Assembly (NCBI GenBank): GCA_021397835.1 | Contig: JAJFZO010000028.1 | Coordinates: 2,090,001 to 2,154,000 of the forward strand | Origin: Moringa oleifera | Lineage: Eukaryota > Streptophyta > Magnoliopsida > Brassicales > Moringaceae | DNA length: 64,000 bases | Direction: 5' to 3' | Shown: positions 13,196-27,055 of the stretch, piece by piece | Numbering within the stretch: the first letter of the stretch is position 1 | Layout: every line of letters starts with the position of its first letter | Made by a program: the position numbers and the translations under genes | The notes under the pieces: generated by a model | Seen by the model: only the letters and a program-made list of their open reading frames with translations | Told to the model about the DNA's origin: nothing | Databases searched by the model: none

Positions 13196-13325
13196 TTTAT
13201 AATGAGCATTTAAGACCATCATAAATTATGACGACCTTTTAGGACCATCATAAAAAAAAAAAAAGACAAAATAAAACATTTGTGATAGGTTTTTGTAATA
13301 AGACTATCATAAAAAAAAAAAGAAA
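13196..13325. repeat. Short inverted GACCATCATAA motifs
   Basis: The motif 'gaccatcataa' occurs twice and a partial reverse copy ('ttatgacgacc') lies between them. A further 'gactatcataa' sits near 13,305, and A-runs follow the second and last copies. The arrangement suggests the subterminal region of a small DNA transposon or a MITE. No termini were defined. Confidence 0.4.
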
Positions 13326-13961
13326 AGAAATTAATAAAATGATAAATGCTAATAGACAGAGATATAACCGAGGAGAAAAATAATGAGAAAAGAGAAACAC
13401 CAAGAATACAACATGTTTATGTGGTTTAACAACATGCCTATATTCACGAGAGAAGGGAAGAACTCACTACACTATAAAAGGAAAACAAAAAAAGAAAACT
13501 TACACCTTTGAAAAACTCCATAAGATGCCACAAAACTATGGTACTTACCCTTTAATTTATGGTAAAGTGATAGAAACTAAAGTAATTCTACTACTTTAAA
13601 TAAATAAGGATGAACACTGAACCATACATTATAAGATAAACATAACTTTTTATCTCTTTTATCTCATCCTTTAGTTTGAAGACAACAAGTTAAATAAATC
13701 TTCTTATTTTCTAATTTGAATACAACAATTTAAGTCACTTATCTTAATAGATATGATATCAATATAATAAGACACGATATTATTATTATAAATTATTATC
13801 TTTGTATAATAAGACATGAGATTAATATAACAAAACATAAATTCTACATAATAACACATGATATCAACATGAAAAGACATAAAATTTGTATAATTAGATA
13901 TAATTCAAGTATACTAAGACACGTAATCATTATAATAATACAAGAAAACATTAAAAAAGAA

Positions 13962-13976
13962 AGAGAGAGAGAGAGA
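13962..13976. repeat. (GA)n microsatellite
   Basis: A short GA run. A longer (GA)n run is present at 15,166-15,191. Confidence 0.8.
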
Positions 13977-14155
13977 CAGATGCATTCCCTATTTTAAATA
14001 ATTTAAGTAGCCGAAACAAGTTTTCAACATATTTAAGTATGTATCTCACCAAAAATTCAATTAGAGTTTATTATTTCAACGACTGTCTAACATGGTAATT
14101 TTGTACAAGATAACTTAAATATTCCATACAATTGTAGTCTTATTTTAGCATTTTT

Positions 14156-14245
14156 GAAGTGAATAAATATGTCTTACACTAACAAAATACCTACAAAGTT
14201 GAAGTGAATAAATATGTCTTACACTAACAAAATACCTACAAAGTT
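14156..14245. repeat. Perfect 45-bp tandem duplication
   Basis: Two directly adjacent 45-bp units (14,156-14,200 and 14,201-14,245), each beginning 'gaagtgaataaatatgtc' and ending 'acctacaaagtt', appear identical. This implies a recent slippage or unequal-exchange event in otherwise old sequence. Confidence 0.95.
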
Positions 14246-15165
14246 AAATGCTTGGACTTTTAAATCAAAACAAACTAAGATTAAGAAGAAAGCATAAATA
14301 TCTTCAAAGTTAAATGAGTAAAATTGTTGTCTAAATATAGTAGAGAATAAAGAACAAACGCTCTTGAGCATAATATTTACTAAAACAATGAAGATTTTGA
14401 GGACAAAAAAAATGCATGGCTCATTTAATGCTTGTGGATTAGATGAATTATGTGGATGTTGCTTACTTTAAAGTTTAAAATGTACTAGTATTTGATCGTC
14501 AAAAGCTTGCTTTTGGGGCTTCTTTTAGTTCACTTGAGAATGGTATGACATTATGGTAGGGTTGAAAGAGGTTTGAAAGTCCCTTGTCAATAACTTAAAC
14601 TTGATCAACCAAAACGTTCTTTACCTTTGCTACCAAGTTTCAAAATCTCATTCTTTTTTCTTAGAGAGTATGTTTTATGTTTGTTTCTAATCACAAGTTT
14701 ATGGTTAGCCTTCTTATTTTTCATGCCTTCTACAATCTAAGGTCAAACTCAAGCTCGAATTTACTAGTTCTCCACAAATTCTCATAAAAGTCCCCTCTTT
14801 CTCTTGCACTGCTACATGTTTGAGAGTTGAGTATTCTTTCTTGCTTTTAAGGGAGCAACCTCAACATGTTATATATTGATGAGTTATACCCTATTTGTTG
14901 TAAAGATGTCAAGTAAAACGACTTTCCTTTTACCTTTTGAGTATTCTAGTTGTTTTAGTATAAAGATAAAAGTAAATACACTTCCCTAATTAAGTTGACT
15001 TTTAATTGTAATATACATGTGCATGAGTGAAGTTTGAGTTCAAAAAGTTGACTTAAAGCATCCACAATGTTAGGCCATTAAATACCTGTTACTTACATGG
15101 CTTCTCAAGAGAAAAGATACTACATAAGTAAAGATGAGGCAGGATAAAGAGACACTAAGAAACAA

Positions 15166-15191
15166 AGAGAAAGAGAGAGAGAGAGAGAGAA
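15166..15191. repeat. (GA)n microsatellite
   Basis: GA run with one AA interruption. The minus-strand frame through it encodes a Ser/Leu repeat and is not a gene. Confidence 0.9.
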
Positions 15192-15693
15192 AGCAATATT
15201 ATTAGTCACAACATCCAAATATTTTGAATCAAAGAACTCATTATGAAAAAGTATAAATTTTTCATACACATAACTTGTTATATTCTTATTACTTAGAGCA
15301 CTCTTTTTATAGTTCTGAAAGTTTTGATTGTTTATATCTATGATGACAGAAGGCATATAAGACAAGAAGCAAAAGCAAAAATATACAAACGTAGTGCATG
15401 CAACTTTACCTGTTTAAACACATGGATGAACTATATTTGTTTATTGTCCTTATTTCAACACACATCAAAATCCTTTAGCAAATCTACTTAAAAGTAATTT
15501 CATATCTATACACATGCACTTACACATGTGCATACCCCACACACACATATATAAAGCACTAGGTTTCATAAGCAAATGGAAACAATTGTGCTAACCTATA
15601 GCTTGTGGACTCTTTTTAAATGAGTTTTCAATAGTTTCAAGATTCTCATGCCTATTCAAAGTAGTTTCATGAATTAGAATTATTAGAGTCCAC

Positions 15694-15740
15694 AAAAATA
15701 AAAATAAAAATAAAAATAAAAATAAAAATAAAAATAAAAA
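15694..15740. repeat. (AAAAT)n microsatellite
   Basis: About nine consecutive AAAAT units. Confidence 0.95.
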
Positions 15741-16650
15741 GAATTACTCATATGTATTTTCATTACATGTATCAAAGAATGTGATGCTTATTGGAAAGCA
15801 ATAAATTCACAACAAAGACTTTTCAAATGCTAACTTTCAAAATTGCTTATGTATATTTATCAAGAATAATAAAGTTTGATATTGATGGGTGAAATCATGA
15901 ATGTATCTATTGAGTTAATTATATTTAGATACCTCAAAAAAATTTTGAAACCTACAAGCAAAGCCATTCAAACATATATAATCATAAACTATAGAATAAG
16001 AAAAATGTTAATAGCATTAATGAAGGACGAAAAATCAAAAGCATGCTTATCTAATTATTCCTAAGGATGAAAATATAGATCTATTAATTAAATTACTTCT
16101 CATGAAATTTTTTACAACTTATACCTATTTGAGTTAATTTGTTATCATATATAAAGTGATGAATGCAAAGATATATCCGTTAGCATATTTGAATTTCTTT
16201 GCATTTATTGCTCTTATTTTTCTTGGAAAGCAAAGCACCTTACTCATTGTTGGAGTAAACTTGCCAAAGTATTTTTAAGAACTGAATCATTTTAATTTAT
16301 GAAAGGCCTACTCCATTCTGATCAGGACACCAACATCAACTTTCTAAAGATAAGATTGAGAAATTTTGTCTTTTTTTTCTTAAAGCATTATTCTTCATTG
16401 AACTCTCATTTACTACAGCTTTATCTTTAGATTAATAAAGTATAATTATAAGTGAAAGGGTTGTTACATGACTATTTGTAAATAAAGGAGAAAAAAGTAT
16501 ATGTTTTTCCACTACAAATAAGTTTTAAGCTACAGATTGCAAAATAATGATATACTTCTCATGATAAGATGGTTAAACAAGAAACAAAATAATCCATTTC
16601 AAGTTTATCATACTTACAACCCAACATTAAAAAATCTCCTCATGAAAAAT

Positions 16651-18970
16651 TCTTATACCTGGGAAGAATTACTTCCTGAGTTCATAAAGTATATCTCTAG
16701 CCAACTAGGGGAACTAATATTCATAGGCTCTTCTCCAAATAGCTCAAAAAAAACTTCATATGCAAACCTTTCTCGTGCAACGTTTCTCTTAATAACTTGT
16801 TCCTTACTTGCAAAACTTTCATTACTCACACTGAAAAAATCCTTTTTAACTTCCATTTGCATTGGCTTTCTATCCATAAACTCAATAGTCCCACCATTGT
16901 AAGTGCTCTCTGAGTTCCTAGAGAAATCTTGTGCATTAATTTTAATATTACCTTAAAAGTCAGGAAGGAAAGGGTTTGCATTAAAATAAGAGTCTTGGAG
17001 CTTATAAAGTGTAAGGATGATAGGATCTTGACACTGTGTCTAGCTGCCAACACTTTCATTCCAAACGAATTGAGAATTCTAGTCTTGCAAGGTTGGTTAG
17101 TTCTCAAAGTTTACACATGAGTCCATTCACTTTGATACTGTGACTTCTTCAATTCTCTTTTCGATAATAGAATCTTCAATTGAAGCCTTTTTTAAAACCT
17201 TCGATATCCCTTTCCCAACGGGAAGCTTTATGCTTTAAGAATGCTTGGGACATCATACTCACTTATGTCAAAGTTGGTGAATGCGTCATAGCCTTTGATG
17301 TTTATGGATGCAATATCATAAACTGTGGCTGCTTGCTCTTGAGTATTTGATAATTATGACAAAATTATAATATAACATTATAGTTAGGATGAGCAAAATG
17401 GCTAATAGTCAATCCTTTTGTGTCAAAATATGAGAGTACATACTAAAAATATAGCTCTTACAATTTACTTTTGATCCTATTATGCGATTTTTAAAACATC
17501 GGAAAGATCATTTGTTTGAACTATATGACTTACCAAAGATTCCCACGTATATTCCCTCCATATCCTTCTTTTTGGCAATCCTTGCTTGCCATTTCTAACA
17601 ACCAAAGGTCATGTTTCACCTTTCCATGAGAAAGTGGAAAAAGACAAAGAGAGAAAGAAATAGAGAGAAGTTATTCTTACCGGAATACTCCACGATAGTT
17701 AGACAATCCCTTAGCAAAGCCTCTACTTTTTTTGAAAATTTTCAAGTTTGGAGCTGAAACTATTAATTTCATGAAGAAGTTGTTGCTTATAAAACTCACT
17801 AACTCAAATTAATATTTTAAAACCACTTGGTCAGTACATAATTATTTGTCACAACCTATGAAAGAAAAATGGGCATGTAACTTTTCATTTTCAATGAAAT
17901 TGAACAAGTTTGGATGTACACTGAATTCAAGTTGATGCAAGCATACATGGGCTTTTAAGTGGTTAACTTCTAGTAAGAAACCTACCTTCTAATAGCTAAG
18001 AAATAATACTTTTTGGTCATATGCTGCATTTCTTCCAATTCTTTCTCATAATCACTAATCTGCGAAAATATGTACATGAAGAGAACTTGATTAATATAGC
18101 TAATGAATTATCGAAAGATCATCAATAGAGACGTGGTAGTTAATGGAAAAAATTTTTTATCTTTGGCTAGCCCTTAACTACTAAAAAAAAAACATATAGG
18201 AAAATTTGTTCATGTTGATGTGGCCCATAACTTGAGAGCAGCCAAGTCATAAACCCTAGCTGCTGACTCTTGGTCATCATATCTACTTGTGAAGCATTGG
18301 AAGTTATTCTCTCTTCTAATAAACAAGGCAACTCTACTGCTAAATAAACTCAGTGAAAAATTTTTATTTCCTAAATAAAACCTTCGAATGGAAATGGAAT
18401 AGTACTTAGAATAGCTATTTCAACTTTTCCTTCACATTTTTCGTGTTAGAGCCTCAAGAATCAATCTTCACGAACATATTAAAGGGTAAAAAATTTATTC
18501 TGCTAGTGATTAATTTATTTCATAATAAATTTTATGGATAAATATTTCAACATGATTTGAGATATGAACAAATTAATTAATGCATGTAGATGGAGAAAGC
18601 ATACTCACCAACATAAATTAATCGAATTCAAGAAAACAAAGGGAAGAAAATGGGAGATTGAAAAAAATAAGAATTATAAATGATTATAAAATATTAGTTA
18701 AATGATCATTAGAAGTAAATAATAGAAACGTGTTTTCCTTAACTTTAAGCTGTCTTTCGCTTTTTACCAGTGCCATCCCACAAAAATGCCCCATAACTTT
18801 TTGTCTTTTTATTTCTAGTTCATTGAGTTTGGTAAGATTACAATAATAAATAATCTTTATTTTCCTGAACACATATGTACATGGATTGTTGAAATAAGTA
18901 GATTCAAACCTAGTAAGTCCTTGGTACATGGAGCTTCTCTTGCAAATGAATATCCAAGCTTTTTTCGGTG
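16651..18970 (-). pseudogene. AP2 transcription factor pseudogene, AINTEGUMENTA/PLETHORA type
   Basis: The family binds DNA through two AP2 domains and controls plant meristem and organ growth. Exons appear in order on the minus strand. AP2 repeat 1: MYQGLTR (18,910-18,965), AFLWDGTGKK (18,752-18,798), ESAARVYDLAALK (18,211-18,296). Linker: YEKELEEMQHMTK (17,983-18,059). Repeat 2: KSRGFAKGLSNYRGVFR (17,691-17,735), WQARIAKKKDMEGIYVG (17,530-17,595), TQEQAATVYDIASI then FTNFDISEYDV (about 17,206-17,350). A long C-terminal exon to 16,651 contains MDRKPMQMEVKKDFF and a final open stretch. Donors such as AG|GT survive, so it derives from genomic DNA. Several stops and one frameshift after repeat 2 make it non-functional. 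YDV...IL then FPLG after repeat 2 favour the ANT/PLETHORA group over WRINKLED1. The N-terminal transactivation exon was not found; an open frame at 19.2-19.46 kb could be part of it, but I could not show this. Confidence 0.85.
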
Positions 18971-19469
18971 TGGCCTCCTACTTTCTTCACTTGTATCTTT
19001 TTCATCACCATTTCTAGTGTAATTCTGTCCACATCTAACCTCATGGCTACTTACAAGTACTTCTTAAGTAAAATTTTAGTACAAAACAAAATCAAAAATC
19101 AAAGAATTGATAGAATGTATCTAACCTTTCTTCTACTTTTTGTTTTTGCTCCTTTGATGACATTTCTTGCTACTTTTTGTCAATGCTAATAGTATCACTC
19201 AGTTCTTGTAGCTCCCAAGCTAAGTCCTCATGAAATCTTTCCACAAGTAATAGCAACGGCACTGAAGAATTGCCAATAATCTATAATGTGTTGTCGGGGA
19301 CTTGAAAAGTATTTCAGATATTAGCTGATGTTCTAAGAGATACTCATGAGGTGAAAGAGTCCGAAGTGTATTCACTTCAAGAGTATTGCTAAAAATTTCA
19401 CAGCTTTCATGATACTCAATAAGAACATGAAAGTGATTGTCATAATTTTTCGATTGCATACTTACTGAA

Positions 19470-22400
19470 ATGTATGACCCTAAAAAGGGAATGAAAATCT
19501 ATAATAAAAATGAGAACATTTATGTAGAAACATCAAAAGACATAACAACCATTTATTTGTGAGAAAAGTGATTCCTTTCATAAGATTGTTGTCTTACAGC
19601 GATTAATAAAGTTTAAACCCACTAATAATGTGAAACATCTGAAAGATAGTAAATCTAAAAAATATTAAATCTTGATTCAAGTAATTTTCACCTAGTTATG
19701 GCACAATTACTTCTTTTATAATTTCAAGCAAAAGCAACCAAATCGCATCAAGAACATCAAAATTGCAAGCAGAATTGAGAATATAGGAAAATCTCATACT
19801 CCTAACATCATTTATAGATCAAAAGTTATAGAGAACTATACATAAAAAATAACTTAGTAAACCATTAAAAAAATATCATTAGCACGAACAAGGCAAAATC
19901 ACAACAAAGAAAATTTTTATTAATTTTATTTTTGAAATAAAAAAAGTAGACATAAAAAAAATTCCTTAACACTTAAAAGGAAAGGGTAAAATACATACCA
20001 TTATTAGTATCACTATATCTACTAGTAGATACATATGCTAACACATAAGGAAAGCCAGCTAAAATTAATTAATTACAAGAATCCTTTCCTTAAATAAAAA
20101 AAAAAAACCAAAACAAATAATCTAGTACTCACCCATTTTTTAGAAAACAAGGATAATATTCTCATTTTACTCATTCCTTACATTTTTTTAGTTGATTAAA
20201 TTCACTAATGGTCAATTCATTCGTTATATGATCATTAAAAATAAAGATATCAACATAGACCACTAAAGTAAAGAAAAAACTGAAGACGAAGTGAATCGAA
20301 GATAAATAATTGAAAATAGAGTACTAATAACAAAATAACATACATATGATGTCAAACTCTTTGATTGTAATAAAACTAATCATTACAAAAATAAAGAAGT
20401 AAAAGAAAAACTCAAAAATTATGAATGTAGATAAAGAAATAATTCCAATTCTAAAACTAACCTATGTAAATAGTTAACCTTTTCCTCTTAAATTAATCCC
20501 AAAATTTGAAGTAAAGAGAATAATGCTCGATGATAATTTCACAAAATTTTAAACTATTGAACATGGTTTTTCTTATATTAGGACCAAAGAAAGTATGAAG
20601 AAAACTAAAAAAGTAAAGTATTAATATAAATTGATCAAGGGAGCATATTTTATTCATTTGTTGAGGCATATTCCAAATTTTTGCTAATTTAGCTTGTAAT
20701 GTGAGGTCCATAAGTACTTTATTAAGTCAAACAGCTTTATTTATTAACATTTGTTTTGATTTTAAGAGTTACAATGCACAATGTATTAATCGATGTTATA
20801 GGCCTCTTTACGCTTTGTATCTTATTTTCACACATAAGAGCACTTTTATCAACTACTGAAAACTTTACAACTTTATTTGTGTATGCAAAATAGAATTTGT
20901 TTTCTTCTATATGATACCAGACATGTTTGGATAAATTAAAGGAAAATATATTCAAGGCATTTGCTTCGCTAAGTAAAGACTTATAATTCTATTTTACAAA
21001 ACGGATTGGTGAATAAAAAAAAAAAAAAAGCTTCTTACTTCTTTCATCGACCAATCATACTAATTTTTTATTGTATTTTATAACATTTTGTATGCACCTA
21101 AAAATGCTCAATTGTGAATTCAAAGAAAATGTTTTCTAAATCAAGATGTTCTACAGACTTAAGTTGCATTAGACTTCTAATAAAATGTAGATATGTGATA
21201 ATTTAATAAAAATAAATTGTTAAATATTTTTAATATTTTTCACATTATTATTGTAAATTCTAAAAGTAATATTTTATATTCTTATAAAAAAACTTGGCAC
21301 AATAAAAAATCAATAAAAGATCTTTATCCAAAAATTTTAGAGATTAATAAAAAATTAAAGGCTCTAATTTTTATAATATTATTATATTTAAAAATTTAAA
21401 AATATGTCAGTTTAAATAAATAAGACCTCATTATATATATATATATATATGGAACCTTGATGCTATCATTATGCAATTAAATGTAAAACCAATGTAGCTT
21501 TGATATTTTTTTCTTTTAGTATATTTTGAAAAAAATATAAAATGAATACATCTTTAATATGCAATAAAGTTTAATTGTCACAACTACAACTATTTTATTA
21601 ACCAAAAAAAAGAAAAAGAAAATTTTTTGAACTTCTTTTCTCTCTATTTCTTTTGTATATCTCCCACTTTTGCTTATCATTACTAATATTTTGAAACTTT
21701 TCACAATCCAAGTTTTATCTTTTTTTAGCTTTATCTTCAAATCGATAAAAATTTTATAATCGTTTAATGAAACAAAAAAAGAAAAAAGAATCTTTGATTA
21801 TTCATTCTTTATTTAAAATGTAAACATTTAATCTATTTTTATAACCACTTCAAAATTATTTTGATAATAATTTAATCATAATCTTCAAAATACAAAATAG
21901 TAAGAACATAACTTGAAAAAGTTTTAAAATAAGATATGTTATTAAATATTCATGATCTAGATCTATTTTATATATGAATTAAAGATCTTGAAAAAATTTC
22001 ATAAACAAAATTAAATAAGATATGTTGTTGGATATTGATAATTTAATAAATTGTATAAAGAAAGTTAATGTTTAAAAAACTAGTGTCTTATAGGAGGAAC
22101 AAAAATATGTGAGAGATTGATGTTATAGTGATTTTAGGGTGCTAAAAAATATAAAAGAAAAGAAAAGTTATCATTGGGGCAAATGAAGGGACCTTTGATA
22201 ATCAATTAGTGATTATATGAGTAAAATAATTGTAAAGTGGTTTCCCCACTTATGACATAAACTTCAAGATTCCACTAATTTCGTCTGCTTACTTTCACTG
22301 AAGTGGTTTAAAGTGTCATGTTTGTCCTTGTTGATTCTCGCTTATCTTTTATTCTTTATATTCCTGTGTACTAGTGCCAAAGAGTTGCTTGCAACATGAG

Positions 22401-22555
22401 ATTAAATCTATTGAAACATTAGATTGGCCATTTATGTCCTCAATGCTGATCTTAAGCTAACCTTTTTGAGCTCGAGTTAGTATTTGGACCCCAATCGTTA
22501 CTTAACAATATCAAAGCCTCCTCTCTTACAATTGAATTTGTTTGGTGTACTTCAA
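19470..22555. other. AT-rich stretch, no gene seen
   Basis: Only short accidental frames are present. A TA run occurs near 21,436 and poly-A/T tracts are frequent. I see no terminal repeats. Confidence 0.5.
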
Positions 22556-22559
22556 ATGG

Positions 22560-22990
22560 AATAATTAGAAACCTTTTACTTTTGGCTTCTTTTACGTTAT
22601 GACTTAGGTCTAATCCATATTTAATTAGTTATATCAAAAATAAATTATTTTAACATCATACCTATATTATATCTTTAATGAAAGAAGACAATTTTTTGAT
22701 AATCATCAAGATGGTAGAAGTTAAAATTATGTAACAGCCTAACAAATTGTAAGTATCTTGAGTACATGGATGAAACTTTAAATATTAATAAATAAAAGAC
22801 AACTGACAACAAGCCAAAAATTAAAATTTGATGTAAAAGTGAAAGTAATTTGAAACTAGACATTTTATAGGTAGTGGTTGCTAATTTGGTAATGAAGTGA
22901 TTGTTGAAATGCTTTAAATTATCAATTGATATGAAAAGCACACACTATTATAAATATATTTTAATTGATAGTTTCAAAATAATTATCTAT
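22560..22990 (+). repeat. Direct duplication, copy 1 (about 0.43 kb)
   Basis: Shares long runs of similar words with 23,840-24,280: 'tatcaaaaataaa(t/c)tatt', 'caagatggta', 'tggatgaaa', 'attaaaattt', 'aaaagtgaaagta', 'taatttggtaatga' and 'attatcaattgat'. The copies are diverged by substitutions and small gaps and lie about 1.28 kb apart in the same orientation. They could be old LTRs of a short element or a segmental duplication. No primer-binding site was seen between them. Confidence 0.75.
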
Positions 22991-23839
22991 ATTAATGATG
23001 ATAACATATAGCAAATATATATTATTGATTCCTCGATCATAGTTTTAATTTTTCACTTTTTAGATTAAATAATATAATCATTGGTTTTAATACGAAAGTA
23101 ACCATTATAACGTTGTTATATTAATTAACAAAATTCAAATGATTGTTTAAAATTTTTAATTTTTTAGTATAATCATTTACTTTAATAATTAACCAATGAC
23201 TATATTATTACTATGATGTCTTTAATTTTTATTTTAAATGATTTATTACTTCTAAAGGTTTTTATATTTAGTTAAACATAATAGACTATTGTATTCTTAA
23301 ACCATCAGTAGTATTACTTTATTATTTTTCCATATATTTATAATTTCACAAGACTAACTTTTATATTCAATTTATTATAATTATCTATTAATTATCTTTT
23401 ATTAAATTAATTTAATATTTTTTAAGTTTTATAATTTTTAAAAATTTATTATTAAAAAGATTAATTAAATATAATTGACCAATATTTGATTGAACCATCA
23501 ATTTTATTCATAAGTTATATTTATGAGAAAAAATATACTTTTAGTATGAACTATTTACATTTTATATTCAGATATTATCAAATAATATTGAAACTATCAT
23601 ATTTTAAAGAACCTATATATGAACTTATAATTTCTTTTATATTTGATTTGACTCTATTTTGATTGATTTTTTATAATCCAACCTGTTATGAGCTAGTTCG
23701 AATTAAAAAATTTTAACCTAAACAAAATCCATTGAACTGAATAGAACTCAATGATTCAATTTAGTTTGATTGATGAAAAAAAAAAAAAAAAAACCTCTAC
23801 GCTGCCACTTAAAAAGCCTTTTACAGTAACTCAAAATAC

Positions 23840-24280
23840 GTGGACTTTTCTTTCGGATTTACTACTTTGTGGTTTTGATTTGCTCATATTTAATTCGATA
23901 TATCAAAAATAAACTATTTCATCATCACAGCTCTTTATATTTTTAATGTAAGAGAATAATTTTATCATAACCACCAAGATGGTAATAACTAGACTTAATG
24001 TGAGAGCCTTACAAATTTCAGATAGCTTAAGTATATATGGATGAAATTAATATTAATGAATAAAATAAAATAGAAAATAAGCTCAAAATTAAAATTTCAC
24101 CTAAAAAGTGAAAGTATTTTAAAAATAGACTTTTAGGTGCTCTTCATTAATTTGGTAATGAGATGTATTTCTATCTTGTCGATATGCTTTAATTATCAAT
24201 TGATTCAATAAGCATCCATTACTTTGTAATAGTTTTTAGTTGATGCTTCAAAAGCACTTTAATTGATTAATAAAAAACAA
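23840..24280 (+). repeat. Direct duplication, copy 2 (about 0.44 kb)
   Basis: The second copy of the sequence at 22,560-22,990. A long A run lies just upstream (23,777-23,793). No coding frame is shared by the two copies. Confidence 0.75.
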
Positions 24281-24289
24281 TCATTTATA

Positions 24290-25920
24290 CAATGACCAAA
24301 AAGTGTAAGAAAATATTGGTGGTCCTAAAATTAAAGTTTAAGCTTTTTATTTTGAAAATTAAATAAGTATTGTAGTTAATTTTAAGGTAAATATTTCATA
24401 AAATTCTAATATTTATCCTATATTATCAATCAAAATCTCATATTTTAAAAATGAAATAAAATTTGATCTATCAATTTGGATCAATTGAACTTTAGCTTAA
24501 ATGCTTATAAAAAATCTGGGTATCTTTATTGTTCAAATACTTAAAATTCGAGTTAAATAAATTCTTCACTTTATTTTAGATCCATTTATTAAATTTAAAC
24601 AATTTTAGATTTAGGATCAAATTAATATATTTGTCACTTCTAAGCATAAGGATTTAATAGTGAATATGGGATAAATATCAAGGTTTTATATAATATTTAT
24701 CTTTCATTTTAATATAAAATAGATAAATATATTATTATAACAAATTAATAATTTTAAAATTTTTATTTTTATATGATCTTAAATTTAATGTAAAATTGAT
24801 GAGTATACTATTATTATTAATTAAATTTTTATTATAAAAAATCTATTATTTGTAAATTTTAATAATTATACTTAATGCTTTTATTATAATTAATTGATCA
24901 ATATTATTTTTATTAATTTTAAATAATATTACAACTTTAAAAAATTATTTTTTCATTTGATTAATTATAATTATCAATTTTATAAAATGATCAACTATTA
25001 TACTATTATTATGTCAATAGAACACTTTTTTCTTATTTTCAAAAAAATATTTAAAAAATTAGTTATTATCAAACTACCTTTGCTTCTACTATCAAATTTG
25101 TTATTATTTTAATATATTATAAAAATCCTCTTAAAATAAATAGTTTTGAGCTGAAGAAAGTACTATCACTTGTTTGAGTGTAATTTTTTAAAATAAGTTT
25201 TTTAATTTTAAATAAATTTAAAAGTATAATAAATTTTTCACAAAATTATATGGTAATATAATTTGTTTATCAAATAAGTTTGAAAGTATTTATATTCTAA
25301 TATTGATGGTATAAATTGCAAAATTTTAATTGCAAGAACTTTAAGAACTTCACATTTACTTTAATCCATGTCCATCGTAAAACCCCAAATCAAAAGGCTG
25401 ATTTTTTTTTTTTTTTTAATTTCATTCAATTTAGACTTAAGTATAGGTTTTTTTATGCTTCATATATTTTTAAAAAATCAAAAAATCAACTTTAAGTTTC
25501 AAATAAATACACTAATTATAAGAACAATTATTAAGCAACTTATAAATTAAAAAAAACAGATATTGTTATATTTATCAATGCTGTAGTACTCTCGCTTAAA
25601 GTTAAAAGGTTAATGTGAACATTGAATCAAATAATTTAAATATTATTTTTTGAAATAAAAATAATAACACATGCAGTTTTTGTTATACATATCATAAGCA
25701 ATTATGGATAGCCTCTTAAAATAATAAGGTAAGTTAAAATTTATTGACTTACCTTAGAATGAGGTATAAAGGATAAAAACTAGTGTATGTGCATATGTCA
25801 TGTTGACAACGACTAGCATTTAATGTATCTTATATTGTCCAAAATAAAGATATACATTATATGTCATATTGAAAAACTACTTTAACAAAAATTTTGTCAC
25901 CTCAATGGTGATCTCATAAT
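24290..25920. other. AT-rich stretch, no gene seen
   Basis: No frames, RNA genes or terminal repeats recognised. Confidence 0.5.
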
Positions 25921-25924
25921 TTAT

Positions 25925-27055
25925 CTCACACATCTTTTTTTATCTTTAAAGCACGATTAAATTATTAAAAATAATAATACAATCATTACAAAATTACAAA
26001 ATAATTTAAACATGTCTTAAAATTAAGAAAATAACATAAATTTGATCAAAATCAACTTACTAAAAAAAATTTATACTTGAATTGAAGTAAAATAATTGAA
26101 AAATTATAGAGAGAAGTGAGGTGGGAAAATGAGAAATTATAAAAATAAGTATGTTTTTTTGTCTAAAAGTTCGCTTACCCAAAGCAAGTATGAAAAAATT
26201 ACAAGTGATTTTTAAAATAAAAATGAAACAAAACAATAAAATTTTGAAGATGCTATATCAATTTGAGAAATAGCTAGCAGTAAAGAAAGAACATAATTTT
26301 AGGATTTGTAGTTTAGAATGTTTTAAAAAGTGGGTATTTGTGACTTATAAAGGAGTTTTAGTCATCTTTGCTTTAGGAACTTTTAAGTAAAGCTTTCAAA
26401 CTTAACATTTTGATAACTTTAGTATTTGATTCTCATAGAACTGATGACTAAAGTTTCAAACAATCTTTTCATTTTTTATTCTTGCTAAAGTCAATTATAA
26501 AAATTTTTATTTTTTATATTTCATTCTAGCAATCAATGGCAAAAATGAAGGAAACAAAAGCATTATTTGATGGCTGTCTTTAAAACTATCCATTAATATG
26601 TTTTATTATATCTACAATGATATTAATTGATAATTATCTTTATAATTATCAACTAAAGTAATTATTATTTCATGTTTTTTAGTGATATATAAATTTTTTT
26701 ATATAATTGTCAATTGATGTGGTTATTATTTCTTTGTTTTTTTCCTTTTTAGTGACATACAAAAAATTTTGACTTTAAGCTTATGTAAATTCATACCAAA
26801 AAATAAAAACGACTTCTTAGGAGCTTTAAAGTGTACCGACATGACTCACGTTGATTATATTCAAACCCTATTTTTGTAAAGCAAGTATAACTATGAGCTC
26901 TTAACTATAAAATCATAAAGAGAAAAACTTCTGATGACAAGTACTTACCTATATGAGGTAACCTTTTGTGTAAAGAAAATTTTGTTTTTTTGGAAGATAA
27001 ATTACGCTTATGTATAAATAGTTTATTCATAGTTTTGAAATTGTTTGAAAGTTAT
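25925..27055 (+). repeat. Dispersed repeat, copy 1, left part (interrupted by CACTA)
   Basis: This part matches 46,893 to about 48,005 along its length: 'aagtaaaataattga/aa', 'ttagga(g/gc)ctttaaagtgtacc', 'gcaaagcaagtataactatg' and 'gaagataaattac' occur in the same order and spacing. The match resumes at 33,386-33,520. The repeat holds pairs of short 'attaattgata'/'tatcaacta' words. No protein is encoded, and the family is not recognised. Confidence 0.85.

Noticed and set aside
15120..15365. Minus-strand 81-codon open frame
   Set aside because: A large part is the translation of a GA microsatellite. No family match.
16826..17107. Minus-strand 93-codon open frame in the AP2 pseudogene
   Set aside because: The frame used by the AP2 C-terminal exon (NANPFLPD and MDRKPMQMEV words) is a different one. 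This open frame is a shadow of that exon.
19220..19459. N-terminal exon of the AP2 pseudogene
   Set aside because: The frame lies in the right place and strand but has no recognisable AP2-family N-terminal motif, and its junction with the next exon is not visible.
22560..24280. Confident LTR retrotransposon
   Set aside because: No primer-binding site, polypurine tract, TG/CA ends or coding sequence could be shown, so only a direct duplication is reported.
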